Shown here: positions 22,627 through 30,618 of the stretch, piece after piece
How positions within the stretch are numbered: position 1 is the stretch's first letter
Layout: every line of letters starts with the position of its first letter
DNA from: Pseudomonadota bacterium
GTDB taxonomy: Bacteria; Pseudomonadota; Gammaproteobacteria; Pseudomonadales; Azotimanducaceae
NCBI GenBank assembly: GCA_027622495.1
Contig: JAQBYL010000002.1
Location: 1-35,293, forward strand
DNA length: 35,293 nt
Direction of reading: 5' to 3'
Translations under genes and position numbers: made by a program
The notes under the pieces: generated by a model
Databases searched by the model: none
Seen by the model: only the letters and a program-made list of their open reading frames with translations
Told to the model about the DNA's origin: nothing

Positions 22627-23225
22627 CTTCGTTTCTCACGACCCAGACGATAGAAGGCAAGCGTGCCAAAGACGTTGGGAAAGCGATTGATCAGCAGGCC
22701 GTTCTGATAGCGTGCATCAACCACGAAACGCTCGATGATGCGAAAACCCTCCTGCAGACACAAACCCTCAAAGTCGGCGAATGTGCACAAATGAATATTG
22801 GGTGTGTCGTACCAGCTGTGCGGAAGATGCTCGGCGACCGGCATTTTACCTTTGAACAGAAGATGCAGCCGGCAGCGCCAGTGACCGAAGTTAGGAAACG
22901 TCACCACACACTCTTCGGCGATCCGCAGCATTTCGTGCACCAAGAGGTGTGGCGACTGCACTGACTGAAGTGTTTCGGTCATCACCACCATGTCGAAACT
23001 GTCGCTCTGAAAGTTTGCGATCCCCTTGTCCAGGTCCTGCTCCAGAACATTCACCCCCTTTGCAAAACAGGTGGCGATATTGCTCGGGTCGACGTCCAGG
23101 CCATAACCGTTGACCTGTTTGTCATTCTGCAGGTGGGCGAGCAGATCACCTTCTCCGCAGCCCAGGTCGAGAACCCGCGCTCCCGGGTTGACGCGATCGG
23201 CAATAATCTGCAGATCAGCGCGCAT
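22623..23225 (-). CDS. metW: Methionine biosynthesis protein MetW
   Basis: 200 residues from the ATG at 23225 (MRADLQIIADRV), the standard MetW start; the frame is open further upstream inside metX. It is a SAM-methyltransferase-fold protein with motif I VLDLGCGEGDLLAHL and conserved SWYDTPNIHLCTFADFE. MetW is always linked to metX and has been reported to support MetX activity in methionine synthesis; its catalytic role is unsettled. It overlaps the metX end by 11 bases and the DUF4426 start by 4. Confidence 0.94.
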   Translation of the reverse strand: MRADLQIIADRVNPGARVLDLGCGEGDLLAHLQNDKQVNGYGLDVDPSNIATCFAKGVNVLEQDLDKGIANFQSDSFDMVVMTETLQSVQSPHLLVHEMLRIAEECVVTFPNFGHWRCRLHLLFKGKMPVAEHLPHSWYDTPNIHLCTFADFEGLCLQEGFRIIERFVVDARYQNGLLINRFPNVFGTLAFYRLGREKRR

Positions 23226-24393
23226 CGGGTATCTGTGCACTGGTGCAGGCGCCAACTTCATCGGCAACCTGGTTCATCCAGATCCCGAATGCTTCGGTAT
23301 AACGATCGATAGGGAGCAGAAACGAGTCGTGGCCGTGATCGGATTGAATGATCGCGCTGGCGACGTTCTTTCGCGCACGAACCAGGGCATCGACGATCTC
23401 GGTTGACCGATGGGTCGAAAAGCGCCAGTCCGAAGGGAAAGAAAGCACCAGAAACTTGCACTGCGCCTGTGCCAGAGCGCGATCGAGGCTATCGTCAAAA
23501 TCCCGAGCAGGATCAAAATAGTCGAGTGCCCGGGTCATCAGCAGATAGGTATTCGCGTCGAAGTGTCTGGAAAAAGCGCGGCCCTGATAATGCAGATAAC
23601 TTTCGACCTGAAACTCCACGTTGGTTGCGGACGCAATATCACCGGATTTGATCTCTCGGCCAAATTTTCGACCCATGCCGTCAGGACTTAAGTAGGTGAT
23701 GTGACCAACCATTCGGGCAAGACCAAGGCCGCGGTCGGGGTTGGTGTTTTCATGGGCATAGTAGCCATTCCGAAAATCCGGATCCGAGGTGATGGCGTGC
23801 CGCGCTACTTCGTTGAAAGCGATGTTTTGTGCCGAGAGCTTGGCGGCGCAGGCGATCAGGACAGCGGCGTGCACGCGTTCGGGGTGGCTGATCGCCCACT
23901 GCATGGCCTGCATGCCCCCGAGACTTCCGCCAACGATGGCTGCGAACTTCTCAATCTTAAGATGATTGGCAAGCAAGGCCTGGCTTTCCACCCAGTCATT
24001 GACCGTGACGGTGGGGAACAAGGGGCCGAACTGTTGACCGGTGTCTTTATTGATTGTGCGCGGACCGGTGGATCCGGAACAGCCGCCGAGATTGTTGCAG
24101 CTGACAACGTAAAACCGATTGGTGTCGATGGCCTTGCCAGGACCGATACAGACGTCCCACCAGCCGGGTTTGGCATCGTCCACGCTGTGAAAGCCGGCGG
24201 CGTGGTGATCACCGGAAAGAGCGTGGCAGATCAGCACCGCATTGTTGCGATCGCTGTTGAGCGTTCCATAGGTTTCGTAAACCAGCTCAAAGCCATGCAG
24301 AACCCGATCGCACTGCAAGGTGAAATCATCGGGATGCACGAAGGCTGCGGGCTTGACGACCCCTACAGAATCCGCTGGAAGCGCGCTGGGCAT
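23215..24393 (-). CDS. metX: Homoserine O-acyltransferase MetX
   Basis: 392 residues from the ATG at 24393. It is an alpha/beta-hydrolase-fold enzyme activating homoserine for methionine synthesis. The nucleophile elbow GGSLGGMQAMQW gives Ser157, and the C-terminal DHGHDSFLL supplies the catalytic histidine. CHALSGDHHAAG and CNNLGGCSGSTGP are also typical. Whether it uses acetyl-CoA or succinyl-CoA cannot be decided here; many gammaproteobacterial MetX proteins are succinyltransferases. The open frame extends far upstream through yggT without similarity. It starts 5 bases after the yggT stop; no strong ribosome site is seen, so coupling is likely. Confidence 0.94.
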   Translation of the reverse strand: MPSALPADSVGVVKPAAFVHPDDFTLQCDRVLHGFELVYETYGTLNSDRNNAVLICHALSGDHHAAGFHSVDDAKPGWWDVCIGPGKAIDTNRFYVVSCNNLGGCSGSTGPRTINKDTGQQFGPLFPTVTVNDWVESQALLANHLKIEKFAAIVGGSLGGMQAMQWAISHPERVHAAVLIACAAKLSAQNIAFNEVARHAITSDPDFRNGYYAHENTNPDRGLGLARMVGHITYLSPDGMGRKFGREIKSGDIASATNVEFQVESYLHYQGRAFSRHFDANTYLLMTRALDYFDPARDFDDSLDRALAQAQCKFLVLSFPSDWRFSTHRSTEIVDALVRARKNVASAIIQSDHGHDSFLLPIDRYTEAFGIWMNQVADEVGACTSAQIPDAR

Positions 24394-24398
24394 GGAGG

Positions 24399-24950
24399 TT
24401 AAAGGACCGCCTGAAACAATGTCGGCAACAGGCGTTCGATGATGCCGATCACGAGGAAAATCAGAATGGGCGAGAAGTCGATACCGCCAAGCGCCGGGAT
24501 CAGACGCCGGGCCGGAGCAAGCAGCGGTTCGGTGATCTGCTGAAGGAGCATCAACGCAGGGTGATAGTTGCCGGGCGCGATGAAGCTCACCACGATCACG
24601 ATCAGGATCGACCACTTGAAAACCGACAGGAGCAGCAGCAGAACGTGCAGCAGCCCCTGCCCGATGAGGGCCACAATACTGCCGGTGTACGCGTTGGCGA
24701 TCAGGGTGAGGGTGAAGAGCATCAGCATTGCAGTCAGCCAGGCAGCGACGAATGCCGCGATGTCCAGATTCTTGTAGCCAGGCAGCATTGCGCGCAGTGG
24801 TTTGAGCACCGGATCGGTGACCTTGGTAATGCCCTGGCTGATCGGATTGTAAAAGTCGGCGCGACAGGCCTGCAGCAGAAAGCGGGCGACAAACAGAAAG
24901 CTCGCAATCTCGAATAGAAAGCGGATGACGTAATGCAGCGCGTCGTTCAT
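24399..24950 (-). CDS. yggT: YggT family integral membrane protein
   Basis: 183 residues, two copies of the YGGT module. Copy one covers about 1-75 (FLLQACRADFYNPISQGITKVTDPVLKPLR) and copy two about 95-183 (YHPALMLLQQITEPLLAPARRLIP, ending GGIDFSPILIFLVI). Each copy has hydrophobic helices flanking a conserved P-hydrophobic-P-R element. The family has been linked to osmotic tolerance, without a known activity. The ATG overlaps the proC stop (ATGA). The order yggS-proC-yggT is conserved across many bacteria. Confidence 0.92.
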   Translation of the reverse strand: MNDALHYVIRFLFEIASFLFVARFLLQACRADFYNPISQGITKVTDPVLKPLRAMLPGYKNLDIAAFVAAWLTAMLMLFTLTLIANAYTGSIVALIGQGLLHVLLLLLSVFKWSILIVIVVSFIAPGNYHPALMLLQQITEPLLAPARRLIPALGGIDFSPILIFLVIGIIERLLPTLFQAVL

Positions 24951-25765
24951 GGTTGTCCAAATTCCCGAGCCAGTTCTTGTGCACGTAGCGCCGCGTTCCT
25001 GACGGCATCTTCAATGTGTCGCGCCACGTCCGCCGCCGCCAGAGTATTGAGTGCGCGCTCGGTGGTTCCCCCTGGGGAGGTGACATTGACGCGCAGTGTA
25101 GCGGGTTGTGTATCCCCCTCGCGAGCCATAAGCGCTGCACCATAAGCAGTCTCGATGGTCAGTTCACGCGCGAGCTCGTGGGTTAAACCAAGATCGACGC
25201 CTGCCTTGATCATTGCTTCCATCACATAAAAAAAGTACGCAGGCCCACTGCCGGAGACCGCCGTGACCGCATCGATCTGTGTTTCATCCGCGACCCATAC
25301 CGTTTTGCCCGCCGCCTTCAGAATCCGGTCCGCTACTTCACGCGCCCTTGCGTCCACCGCCGCGTTAGCGATGAGGGCGGTGATACCAGCGCGCAGCAGG
25401 GCGGGTGTATTGGGCATGCAGCGAACGACTGGCTGACCCGCCGGACACCAGCTCTCGATGCTGGCGATCGGCACACCCGCACAGATCGAGATGATGAGCT
25501 GATTGGGTTGAAGATCCGGTAGTGCGGTTAAGACCTGACCGAGGACCTGTGGTTTTACCGCGGCCACCACCACGTCTGCGCCTCTTACCATCAGAGTATT
25601 GTCTTCGCTTACGGTAACGCCGAGTGCGGCAAGTGCTTCGCGCTGGGCGGGCACCGGATCGGCGGCGCGTAAGCCCGAGGGCGGATGCTGGTCTGCCAGC
25701 AGGCCGCGGATGAGACTCGATGCCATGTTACCGGCACCAATGAAACAGATGGTCGGTGGATTCAA
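24947..25765 (-). CDS. proC: Pyrroline-5-carboxylate reductase
   Basis: 272 residues. It reduces pyrroline-5-carboxylate to proline with NAD(P)H. The Rossmann motif FIGAGNMASSLIRGL is at 8-22, followed by VVAAVKPQ, RCMPNTPALLRAG and the catalytic C-terminal block AVSGSGPAYFF and NVTSPGGTTERAL. The start is TTG at 25765 with GAGG 8 bases upstream; no ATG precedes the Rossmann motif. It lies 9 bases after yggS and overlaps yggT. Confidence 0.96.
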   Translation of the reverse strand: MNPPTICFIGAGNMASSLIRGLLADQHPPSGLRAADPVPAQREALAALGVTVSEDNTLMVRGADVVVAAVKPQVLGQVLTALPDLQPNQLIISICAGVPIASIESWCPAGQPVVRCMPNTPALLRAGITALIANAAVDARAREVADRILKAAGKTVWVADETQIDAVTAVSGSGPAYFFYVMEAMIKAGVDLGLTHELARELTIETAYGAALMAREGDTQPATLRVNVTSPGGTTERALNTLAAADVARHIEDAVRNAALRAQELAREFGQP

Positions 25766-25774
25766 ATGTTCGCC

Positions 25775-26473
25775 TCAGTCAGTTCGTTCGCCAAAGATTG
25801 CCGTGCCGATCCGGACCAGTGTCGATCCGGCTGCAACGGCCATGTTCAGATCCTGGGTCATGCCCATGGACAGTGTATCCCACGCCGGGCTCATGCTTAA
25901 CGCAACCGTATCGAAGAGCGCCCGCATTTGCCGGAAGCTGCCGGCAGCATCGCCGGCTTCTGAGAGAATGGTCATGAGCCCGCGCAGCTTGAGATTGGGC
26001 AGATCCACAATGGCCGCGATCAATTCATCCAGATCTTCACTGAGCACGCCGGATTTGGCCGGGTCATTGTCGATATTGACCTGCAGGCAGACATTCAGCG
26101 GCGCACCCGCTCCACGTTGTTGACTCAAGCGCTGCGCAATCTTGACCCGGCTCACGGTGTGAACCCAGTCGAAGTGCGCGGCGATGGCGGCGGTTTTGTT
26201 GGACTGAATCGAGCCGATGTAGTGCCACACGAGGGGCAGGCCACTAAGCGCTCTGATTTTCGAGAGCGCTTCCTGAAGATAGTTCTCGCCGAATTCTGTC
26301 AGACCTGCCCGATAGGCTTTTTGCACCGTATCGGCTGACTGGGTCTTTGAGGCAGCCACAAGCCGCACCGCCTGACGGGGTCGACCCGCGCTGTGACAGG
26401 CTGCAGAGATCTCACCCTCAACGACCCTGATCCGGGCTTCGAGGGTATTTTGCAGGTGAGAGGTAGCCCCCAT
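25775..26473 (-). CDS. yggS: PLP homeostasis protein YggS (PLPBP/COG0325)
   Basis: 232 residues from the ATG at 26473; a TTG four codons earlier is possible. It is a fold-type III PLP-binding protein without known catalysis that controls PLP supply. The PLP lysine is in LVAASKTQS (Lys43), with FGENYLQEA, WHYIGSIQSNK, and the C-terminal LSMGMTQDLNMAVAAGSTLVRIGTAIFG. It is the first gene of the minus-strand run reaching hemW, and is divergent from pilT, as in Pseudomonas (from memory) and other twitching bacteria. Confidence 0.95.
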   Translation of the reverse strand: MGATSHLQNTLEARIRVVEGEISAACHSAGRPRQAVRLVAASKTQSADTVQKAYRAGLTEFGENYLQEALSKIRALSGLPLVWHYIGSIQSNKTAAIAAHFDWVHTVSRVKIAQRLSQQRGAGAPLNVCLQVNIDNDPAKSGVLSEDLDELIAAIVDLPNLKLRGLMTILSEAGDAAGSFRQMRALFDTVALSMSPAWDTLSMGMTQDLNMAVAAGSTLVRIGTAIFGERTD

Positions 26474-26605
26474 CAAACCCGCCAACTTTGTCGCATATTT
26501 CGCACGTGGACTCGCTCATAAGACCCGGATCGTGGTGCATCCTGAGTATTGAGAATAGTATAGCCGCGGATTTGCTGAGTCCTTACAAGCTGACAAGGAT
26601 TGCTG
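26474..26605. other. Divergent yggS-pilT intergenic region
   Basis: 132 bases that must hold promoters for the eight-gene yggS-hemW run and for pilT-pilU. An AT-rich patch (gagtattgagaatagtata, about 26542-26561) could hold a -10 element toward pilT, but no convincing -35 is spaced correctly. No -24/-12 sigma-54 pair is evident. AAGGA before 26606 serves as the pilT ribosome site. Confidence 0.4.
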
Positions 26606-27640
26606 ATGGATATCACTGAACTTCTGGCGTTCAGCGCCAAACAAGGCGCATCGGACCTGCACTTGAGTGCCGGGTTGCCGCCCATGATCCGGGTTGATGG
26701 TGATGTTCGACGCATCAATCTACCGGCGCTCGAACACACTGAAGTACATGGTCTCATCTACGAGATCATGAACGACAAACAACGCAAGGACTTCGAAGAA
26801 TTCCTCGAAGCCGACTTCTCTTTCGAAGTTCCTGGTGTCGCGCGCTTTCGTGTCAACGCATTTAACCAGAACCGCGGTGCCGGTGCGGTCTTCCGGACGA
26901 TCCCTTCGAAAGTTCTGACCATGGATGACCTCGGCATGGGGCAGGTATTCAAGGATATCGCCATGGTGCCGCGTGGTCTGTGCCTGGTGACCGGACCAAC
27001 TGGCTCCGGAAAGAGTACAACGCTTGCTGCCATGGTCGACTTTGTTAACGACAATCGTTACGACCATATCCTGACCATCGAAGACCCGATCGAATTTGTG
27101 CACGAATCCAAGAAGTGTCTGGTCAACCAGCGCGAAGTACACCGCGACACCCACGGCTTCAACGAAGCTCTGCGATCCGCCTTGCGTGAAGACCCCGACA
27201 TCATTCTGGTGGGCGAATTACGCGATCTCGAGACCATTCGTCTTGCGTTGACAGCGGCAGAAACCGGCCACCTGGTGTTCGGCACGCTGCATACGACCTC
27301 GGCCGCAAAAACCATCGACCGGGTGGTAGACGTGTTCCCGGCCCAAGAAAAAGAAATGATCCGTTCGATGCTCTCTGAATCGCTGCAGGCGGTGATCTCT
27401 CAGACCCTTCTAAAGAAGGTCAACGGCGGCCGGGTTGCCGCACACGAGATCATGATCGGCACAGCGGCAATACGGAACCTCATCCGTGAAGGCAAAGTCG
27501 CTCAGATGTATTCGGCCATTCAGACCGGCGGCGCTCTAGGCATGCAGACACTGGATCAGTGTCTTGAGGAACTGGTCGCCAAACGCTTGATCACCCGGGA
27601 CATCGCGCGGGAAAAAGCCAAACAACCAGACAACTTCTGA
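26606..27640 (+). CDS. pilT: Type IV pilus retraction ATPase PilT
   Basis: 344 residues, the standard PilT length. It is a hexameric cytoplasmic ATPase that powers pilus retraction for twitching and DNA uptake. Walker A is GPTGSGKST (130-138), the Asp box is ILTIEDPIEF, Walker B is DIILVGELRD, and the His box is TGHLVFGTLHT. The C-terminal AIRNLIREGK motif needed for retraction is intact. The ATG at 26606 has AGGA 6 bases upstream, preferred over the TTG two codons earlier. pilU follows after 15 bases. Confidence 0.97.
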   Translation: MDITELLAFSAKQGASDLHLSAGLPPMIRVDGDVRRINLPALEHTEVHGLIYEIMNDKQRKDFEEFLEADFSFEVPGVARFRVNAFNQNRGAGAVFRTIPSKVLTMDDLGMGQVFKDIAMVPRGLCLVTGPTGSGKSTTLAAMVDFVNDNRYDHILTIEDPIEFVHESKKCLVNQREVHRDTHGFNEALRSALREDPDIILVGELRDLETIRLALTAAETGHLVFGTLHTTSAAKTIDRVVDVFPAQEKEMIRSMLSESLQAVISQTLLKKVNGGRVAAHEIMIGTAAIRNLIREGKVAQMYSAIQTGGALGMQTLDQCLEELVAKRLITRDIAREKAKQPDNF

Positions 27641-27655
27641 TCATCTGGAACAGGT

Positions 27656-28801
27656 ATGGAATTCGAAAAACTTCTCAAACTGGTGGTCGAGAAAGGCGGT
27701 TCGGACCTGTTCATCACGGCCGGCAAGCCCGCCATGATCAAGATCAACGGCAAACTGCAGCCCGCGACCAAGGGTGCTTTGTCACCTGAGCAGGCAAAGG
27801 ACGTCGTGCTCGGTGTCATGAATAAAGAGCAGCAGGAAGAATTTCTCAAACACCACGAGTGTAACTTCGCGATCAATACTCAAGGGCTCGGCCGCTTCCG
27901 GGTGAGTGCGTTCTTTCAGCGCAATCTGGTCGGCATGGTATTGCGTCGGATCGAAGTCAACATACCGCAGATCTCAGATCTGGGTTTGCCGGACATTCTC
28001 AAAACGCTTGCCATGACCAAACGCGGTCTCATCATCTTTGTCGGCGCCACCGGAACCGGTAAATCCACATCGCTTGCATCGATGATTGGTTATCGGAACG
28101 AACACTCCGACGGCCACATCATCAGTATTGAAGATCCCATCGAATTCATTCATCAGCACAAAGGCTGCATCATTACCCAGCGTGAGGTGGGGGTAGATAC
28201 CGAGAGTTTCGAGGTAGCACTCAAGAACACCCTGCGCCAGGCACCCGATGTGATCATGATCGGCGAGGTCAGGACCCGCGAAACCATGGAACATGCAGTT
28301 GCGTTTGCCGAAACCGGCCACCTGTGCCTGTGTACGCTGCACGCCAACAACGCTAACCAGGCGCTTGACCGGATCATCCATTTCTTTCCAAGCGACCGGC
28401 ATGACCAGGTGTGGATGGACCTGTCATTGAACCTGCGTGCCATGGTTGCTCAGCAGCTGGTGCCCACGGTCGACGGCCAGAGCCGCCGCGCAGTCATCGA
28501 GATCCTGATCAATTCACCTCTGGTGTCTGACCACATACGCAAAGGCGACGTGCACCTGCTGAAAGAATTGATGGCCAAGTCCAACGAAATTGGCATGCAG
28601 ACTTTCGACCAGGCCCTCTATCGGCTCTATGCGGAACGCGAGATCACTTATGAAGCGGCCCTTGCGCATGCGGACTCGCCGAACGATCTGCGTCTGATGA
28701 TCAGGCTTGCCGGCGACAGTGAAAATGATCTGGCTACAGACACCACTTCGTTCAGTCTTGAAGAAGACGAAGACGACGGTCTGGTCGCTTACCGGCGCTG
28801 A
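27656..28801 (+). CDS. pilU: PilT-dependent retraction ATPase PilU
   Basis: 381 residues. It is a PilT paralogue that adds force to retraction and needs PilT for its effect. Walker A is GATGTGKST (130-138), the Asp box is IISIEDPIEF, Walker B is DVIMIGEVRT, and the His box is TGHLCLCTLHA. It differs from PilT by the longer acidic C-terminal tail (SLEEDEDDG) that is typical of PilU. It lies 15 bases after pilT. The last 13 bases overlap the convergent end of ruvX, so no terminator can separate them outside coding sequence. Confidence 0.96.
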   Translation: MEFEKLLKLVVEKGGSDLFITAGKPAMIKINGKLQPATKGALSPEQAKDVVLGVMNKEQQEEFLKHHECNFAINTQGLGRFRVSAFFQRNLVGMVLRRIEVNIPQISDLGLPDILKTLAMTKRGLIIFVGATGTGKSTSLASMIGYRNEHSDGHIISIEDPIEFIHQHKGCIITQREVGVDTESFEVALKNTLRQAPDVIMIGEVRTRETMEHAVAFAETGHLCLCTLHANNANQALDRIIHFFPSDRHDQVWMDLSLNLRAMVAQQLVPTVDGQSRRAVIEILINSPLVSDHIRKGDVHLLKELMAKSNEIGMQTFDQALYRLYAEREITYEAALAHADSPNDLRLMIRLAGDSENDLATDTTSFSLEEDEDDGLVAYRR

Positions 28802-29178
28802 TTCAACCAGGTCTCGGCGATCACCTGAGCCGACACCGCATGACGGTCGTCGGCCGCACGCCAATCCGCTTCCTTAGAAGATAACCTTTCGTCGACCATT
28901 TCTACATGCACGGTGTAGCGGCGTTCAAGTTGGCGGGCAAACCTTCTGGCGGCAATGCTCATGTCGCTTTCGCTGTCGTCCATGTTCAGCGGTAGACCCA
29001 CCAGGGTGTAGACCGGTTGCCAGGTTTTAAAGAGCTCATCCAGGATCGGCCATTCGGGTTTGCCTGCTTTTGCACCGATTGTTTTAAGTGGCCGGGCTGT
29101 ACTGGTTATGGTCTGACCGAGCGCACAACCGATATAGCGCAAACCGAAATCAAAACACAGCAGGTAGCCGTCAGGCAT
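28789..29178 (-). CDS. ruvX: Putative pre-16S rRNA nuclease / Holliday junction resolvase-like RuvX (YqgF)
   Basis: 129 residues from the ATG at 29178, overlapping the yqgE end by 8 bases. The RNase H-like fold has the catalytic aspartate in CFDFGLRYIGCALG, the conserved VGLPLNMDD and the second acidic site VDERLSSKEA. YqgF processes the 16S rRNA 5' end in E. coli. Upstream in-frame codons to 29259 lie inside yqgE and lack similarity. The yqgE-yqgF pairing is widely conserved. Confidence 0.93.
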   Translation of the reverse strand: MPDGYLLCFDFGLRYIGCALGQTITSTARPLKTIGAKAGKPEWPILDELFKTWQPVYTLVGLPLNMDDSESDMSIAARRFARQLERRYTVHVEMVDERLSSKEADWRAADDRHAVSAQVIAETWLNQRR

Positions 29179-29746
29179 GTCCTGCTTGACCCGCGATGAG
29201 GGAGAAGTTGATGCCGAGGAGTTGGGCCGCACGGGTGACTTTCTGATCGTCTTGAACATTAAAGATGACGTCCGCGGATCCAGGACAGGTCAGCCAGGCG
29301 TTTTGTTTGATCTCTTCTTCAAGCTGGCCTGCTCCCCAGCCAGAGTAGCCGAGCGCAATCAGGTAGTGTTCGGGCCCTTCATCCTGGCCAAGCCGTTCAA
29401 GCAGATCCACGGCGGTTGACAACATCAGACCGTTGTTGAGATCCATTGAAGTATCAAAGAGATCCATACGGCCGTCCATGCTTCGGGCGGAATGCAGAAC
29501 GAAGCCCTGCTCGGAGGCGACCGGGCCGCCTTCGTAAACGGGGGTCTGCAGCAGTCGATTGTCGGCTTTGAAACCGGCGTGGCTCAAAAGCTCAAACAGC
29601 GACATGTCTGTGCGTCGGTTGATCATGAGACCCATGGCACCATCCTCGGTGTGCTCACAGAGGTAGGTGATGGTGTCACCAAAGTAGGTGCCCAGCAGAT
29701 TCGGCATGGCCAGCAGGAACTGGTTTTTGAGCTGGCCTTCAGCCAC
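29171..29746 (-). CDS. yqgE: YqgE/AlgH family protein (DUF179)
   Basis: 191 residues. It has the DUF179 pattern: FLLAMPNLLGTYFGDTITYLC at the start, GAMGLMINR, VYEGGPVASEQGFVLH, and LGYSGWGAGQLEEEI with NAWL. AlgH was named for an effect on alginate in Pseudomonas; no activity is established. The start is GTG at 29746, overlapping the TonB-like stop by 8 bases; its placement before the family core is right. Confidence 0.93.
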   Translation of the reverse strand: MAEGQLKNQFLLAMPNLLGTYFGDTITYLCEHTEDGAMGLMINRRTDMSLFELLSHAGFKADNRLLQTPVYEGGPVASEQGFVLHSARSMDGRMDLFDTSMDLNNGLMLSTAVDLLERLGQDEGPEHYLIALGYSGWGAGQLEEEIKQNAWLTCPGSADVIFNVQDDQKVTRAAQLLGINFSLIAGQAGHA

Positions 29747-30608
29747 TTAGCTGGGTGCCCTGGCGGGAGAACTGCCAGGTCCGGATGATTTCAAGCTGAT
29801 CGTATTTCTGGCGCATCTCTACCGGAAAATCCTGAAAAGGAGCGGCCAGGCGAACCGTTCGAAGCGCTGCCTGATCGAGTGCCTCCACACCTGAAGACTC
29901 AAGGATACGAACTTCTTCCAGGGTTCCGTCGAAGCGGATCACCACCAGCATGCGTAAATCACCGTGCCCACTCCCGGACGGGTAGTTCGCGTTGCCGATC
30001 CGTTCAACGCGCTGACGCCAGGCGTTCAGGTACCCGGCCTCCACCGCGGTTTTAGTGCTCACACTGGTCAGACGCTTGACCCTGGGCGCCTTGGCATTGG
30101 CTTGTTCTTCCTGGGTGATGCGGGCTTCCAGAGCAGCAATTTCCTTGATCAGGTCTTCGTAGGTCTGGTTGTCACTCAGGATCGGGGAGACGGTTTCTTC
30201 GGTGGGGATTGCGTCAAACACAGTGACTGAGTCTTCGCTGGCCATGCGCGTGTTCAGGATCGCTTTAGCCTGGTCCAGAGTTTCTGGTGTTGCGGACAGG
30301 GGGTCGGTCATCACATCGCGCTGCGTGTCTTCGTTGAAGTGCACTTCCTGGCGGGTGGTCGTTTCCATGAGCTGCGATTCGCTACCGCTACCCTGCTGAT
30401 TGGCAGAGGCGAGAAAATCGGCGTCTTCGGGCTCCTCGCGGTCATTGGACTGGGCCAGTGTGACCTCGACGGTTATGTCGTTGGCATCATTCGCGCTTGA
30501 GGTAAAACCCACCCCGAGGATCAGGGCGGCATGCATCGATGCTGCAATGAACAGAGTAAACCCGAGGCGATCGCGCGGGGTGACGCCGGCCTGCGCACTT
30601 ACCGACAT
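29739..30608 (-). CDS. TonB-like energy transducer (TonB3 type)
   Basis: 289 residues from the ATG at 30608. One membrane anchor lies at about 16-37 (GFTLFIAASMHAALILGVGF). A long acidic, Gln/Ser-rich periplasmic stretch and a short coiled coil (about 150-172) follow. The C-terminal TonB domain spans about 195-285 with YLNAWRQRVERIGNANYP, VVIRFDGTLEEVRILESSG and IIRTWQF. It lacks the Pro-rich (EPxKP) spacer of TonB1. No exbB or exbD is nearby. In Pseudomonas the gene at this place (tonB3, PA0406, from memory) affects twitching and pilus assembly, which fits the adjacent pil genes; that role is inferred here. Confidence 0.85.
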   Translation of the reverse strand: MSVSAQAGVTPRDRLGFTLFIAASMHAALILGVGFTSSANDANDITVEVTLAQSNDREEPEDADFLASANQQGSGSESQLMETTTRQEVHFNEDTQRDVMTDPLSATPETLDQAKAILNTRMASEDSVTVFDAIPTEETVSPILSDNQTYEDLIKEIAALEARITQEEQANAKAPRVKRLTSVSTKTAVEAGYLNAWRQRVERIGNANYPSGSGHGDLRMLVVIRFDGTLEEVRILESSGVEALDQAALRTVRLAAPFQDFPVEMRQKYDQLEIIRTWQFSRQGTQLSG

Positions 30609-30618
30609 CGTGCGCTCG

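Noticed and set aside
23215..25143. A 642-residue MetX fused to an N-terminal extension
   Set aside because: The extra 250 codons lie inside yggT and proC in another frame and have no similarity; the ATG at 24393 gives the normal MetX length.
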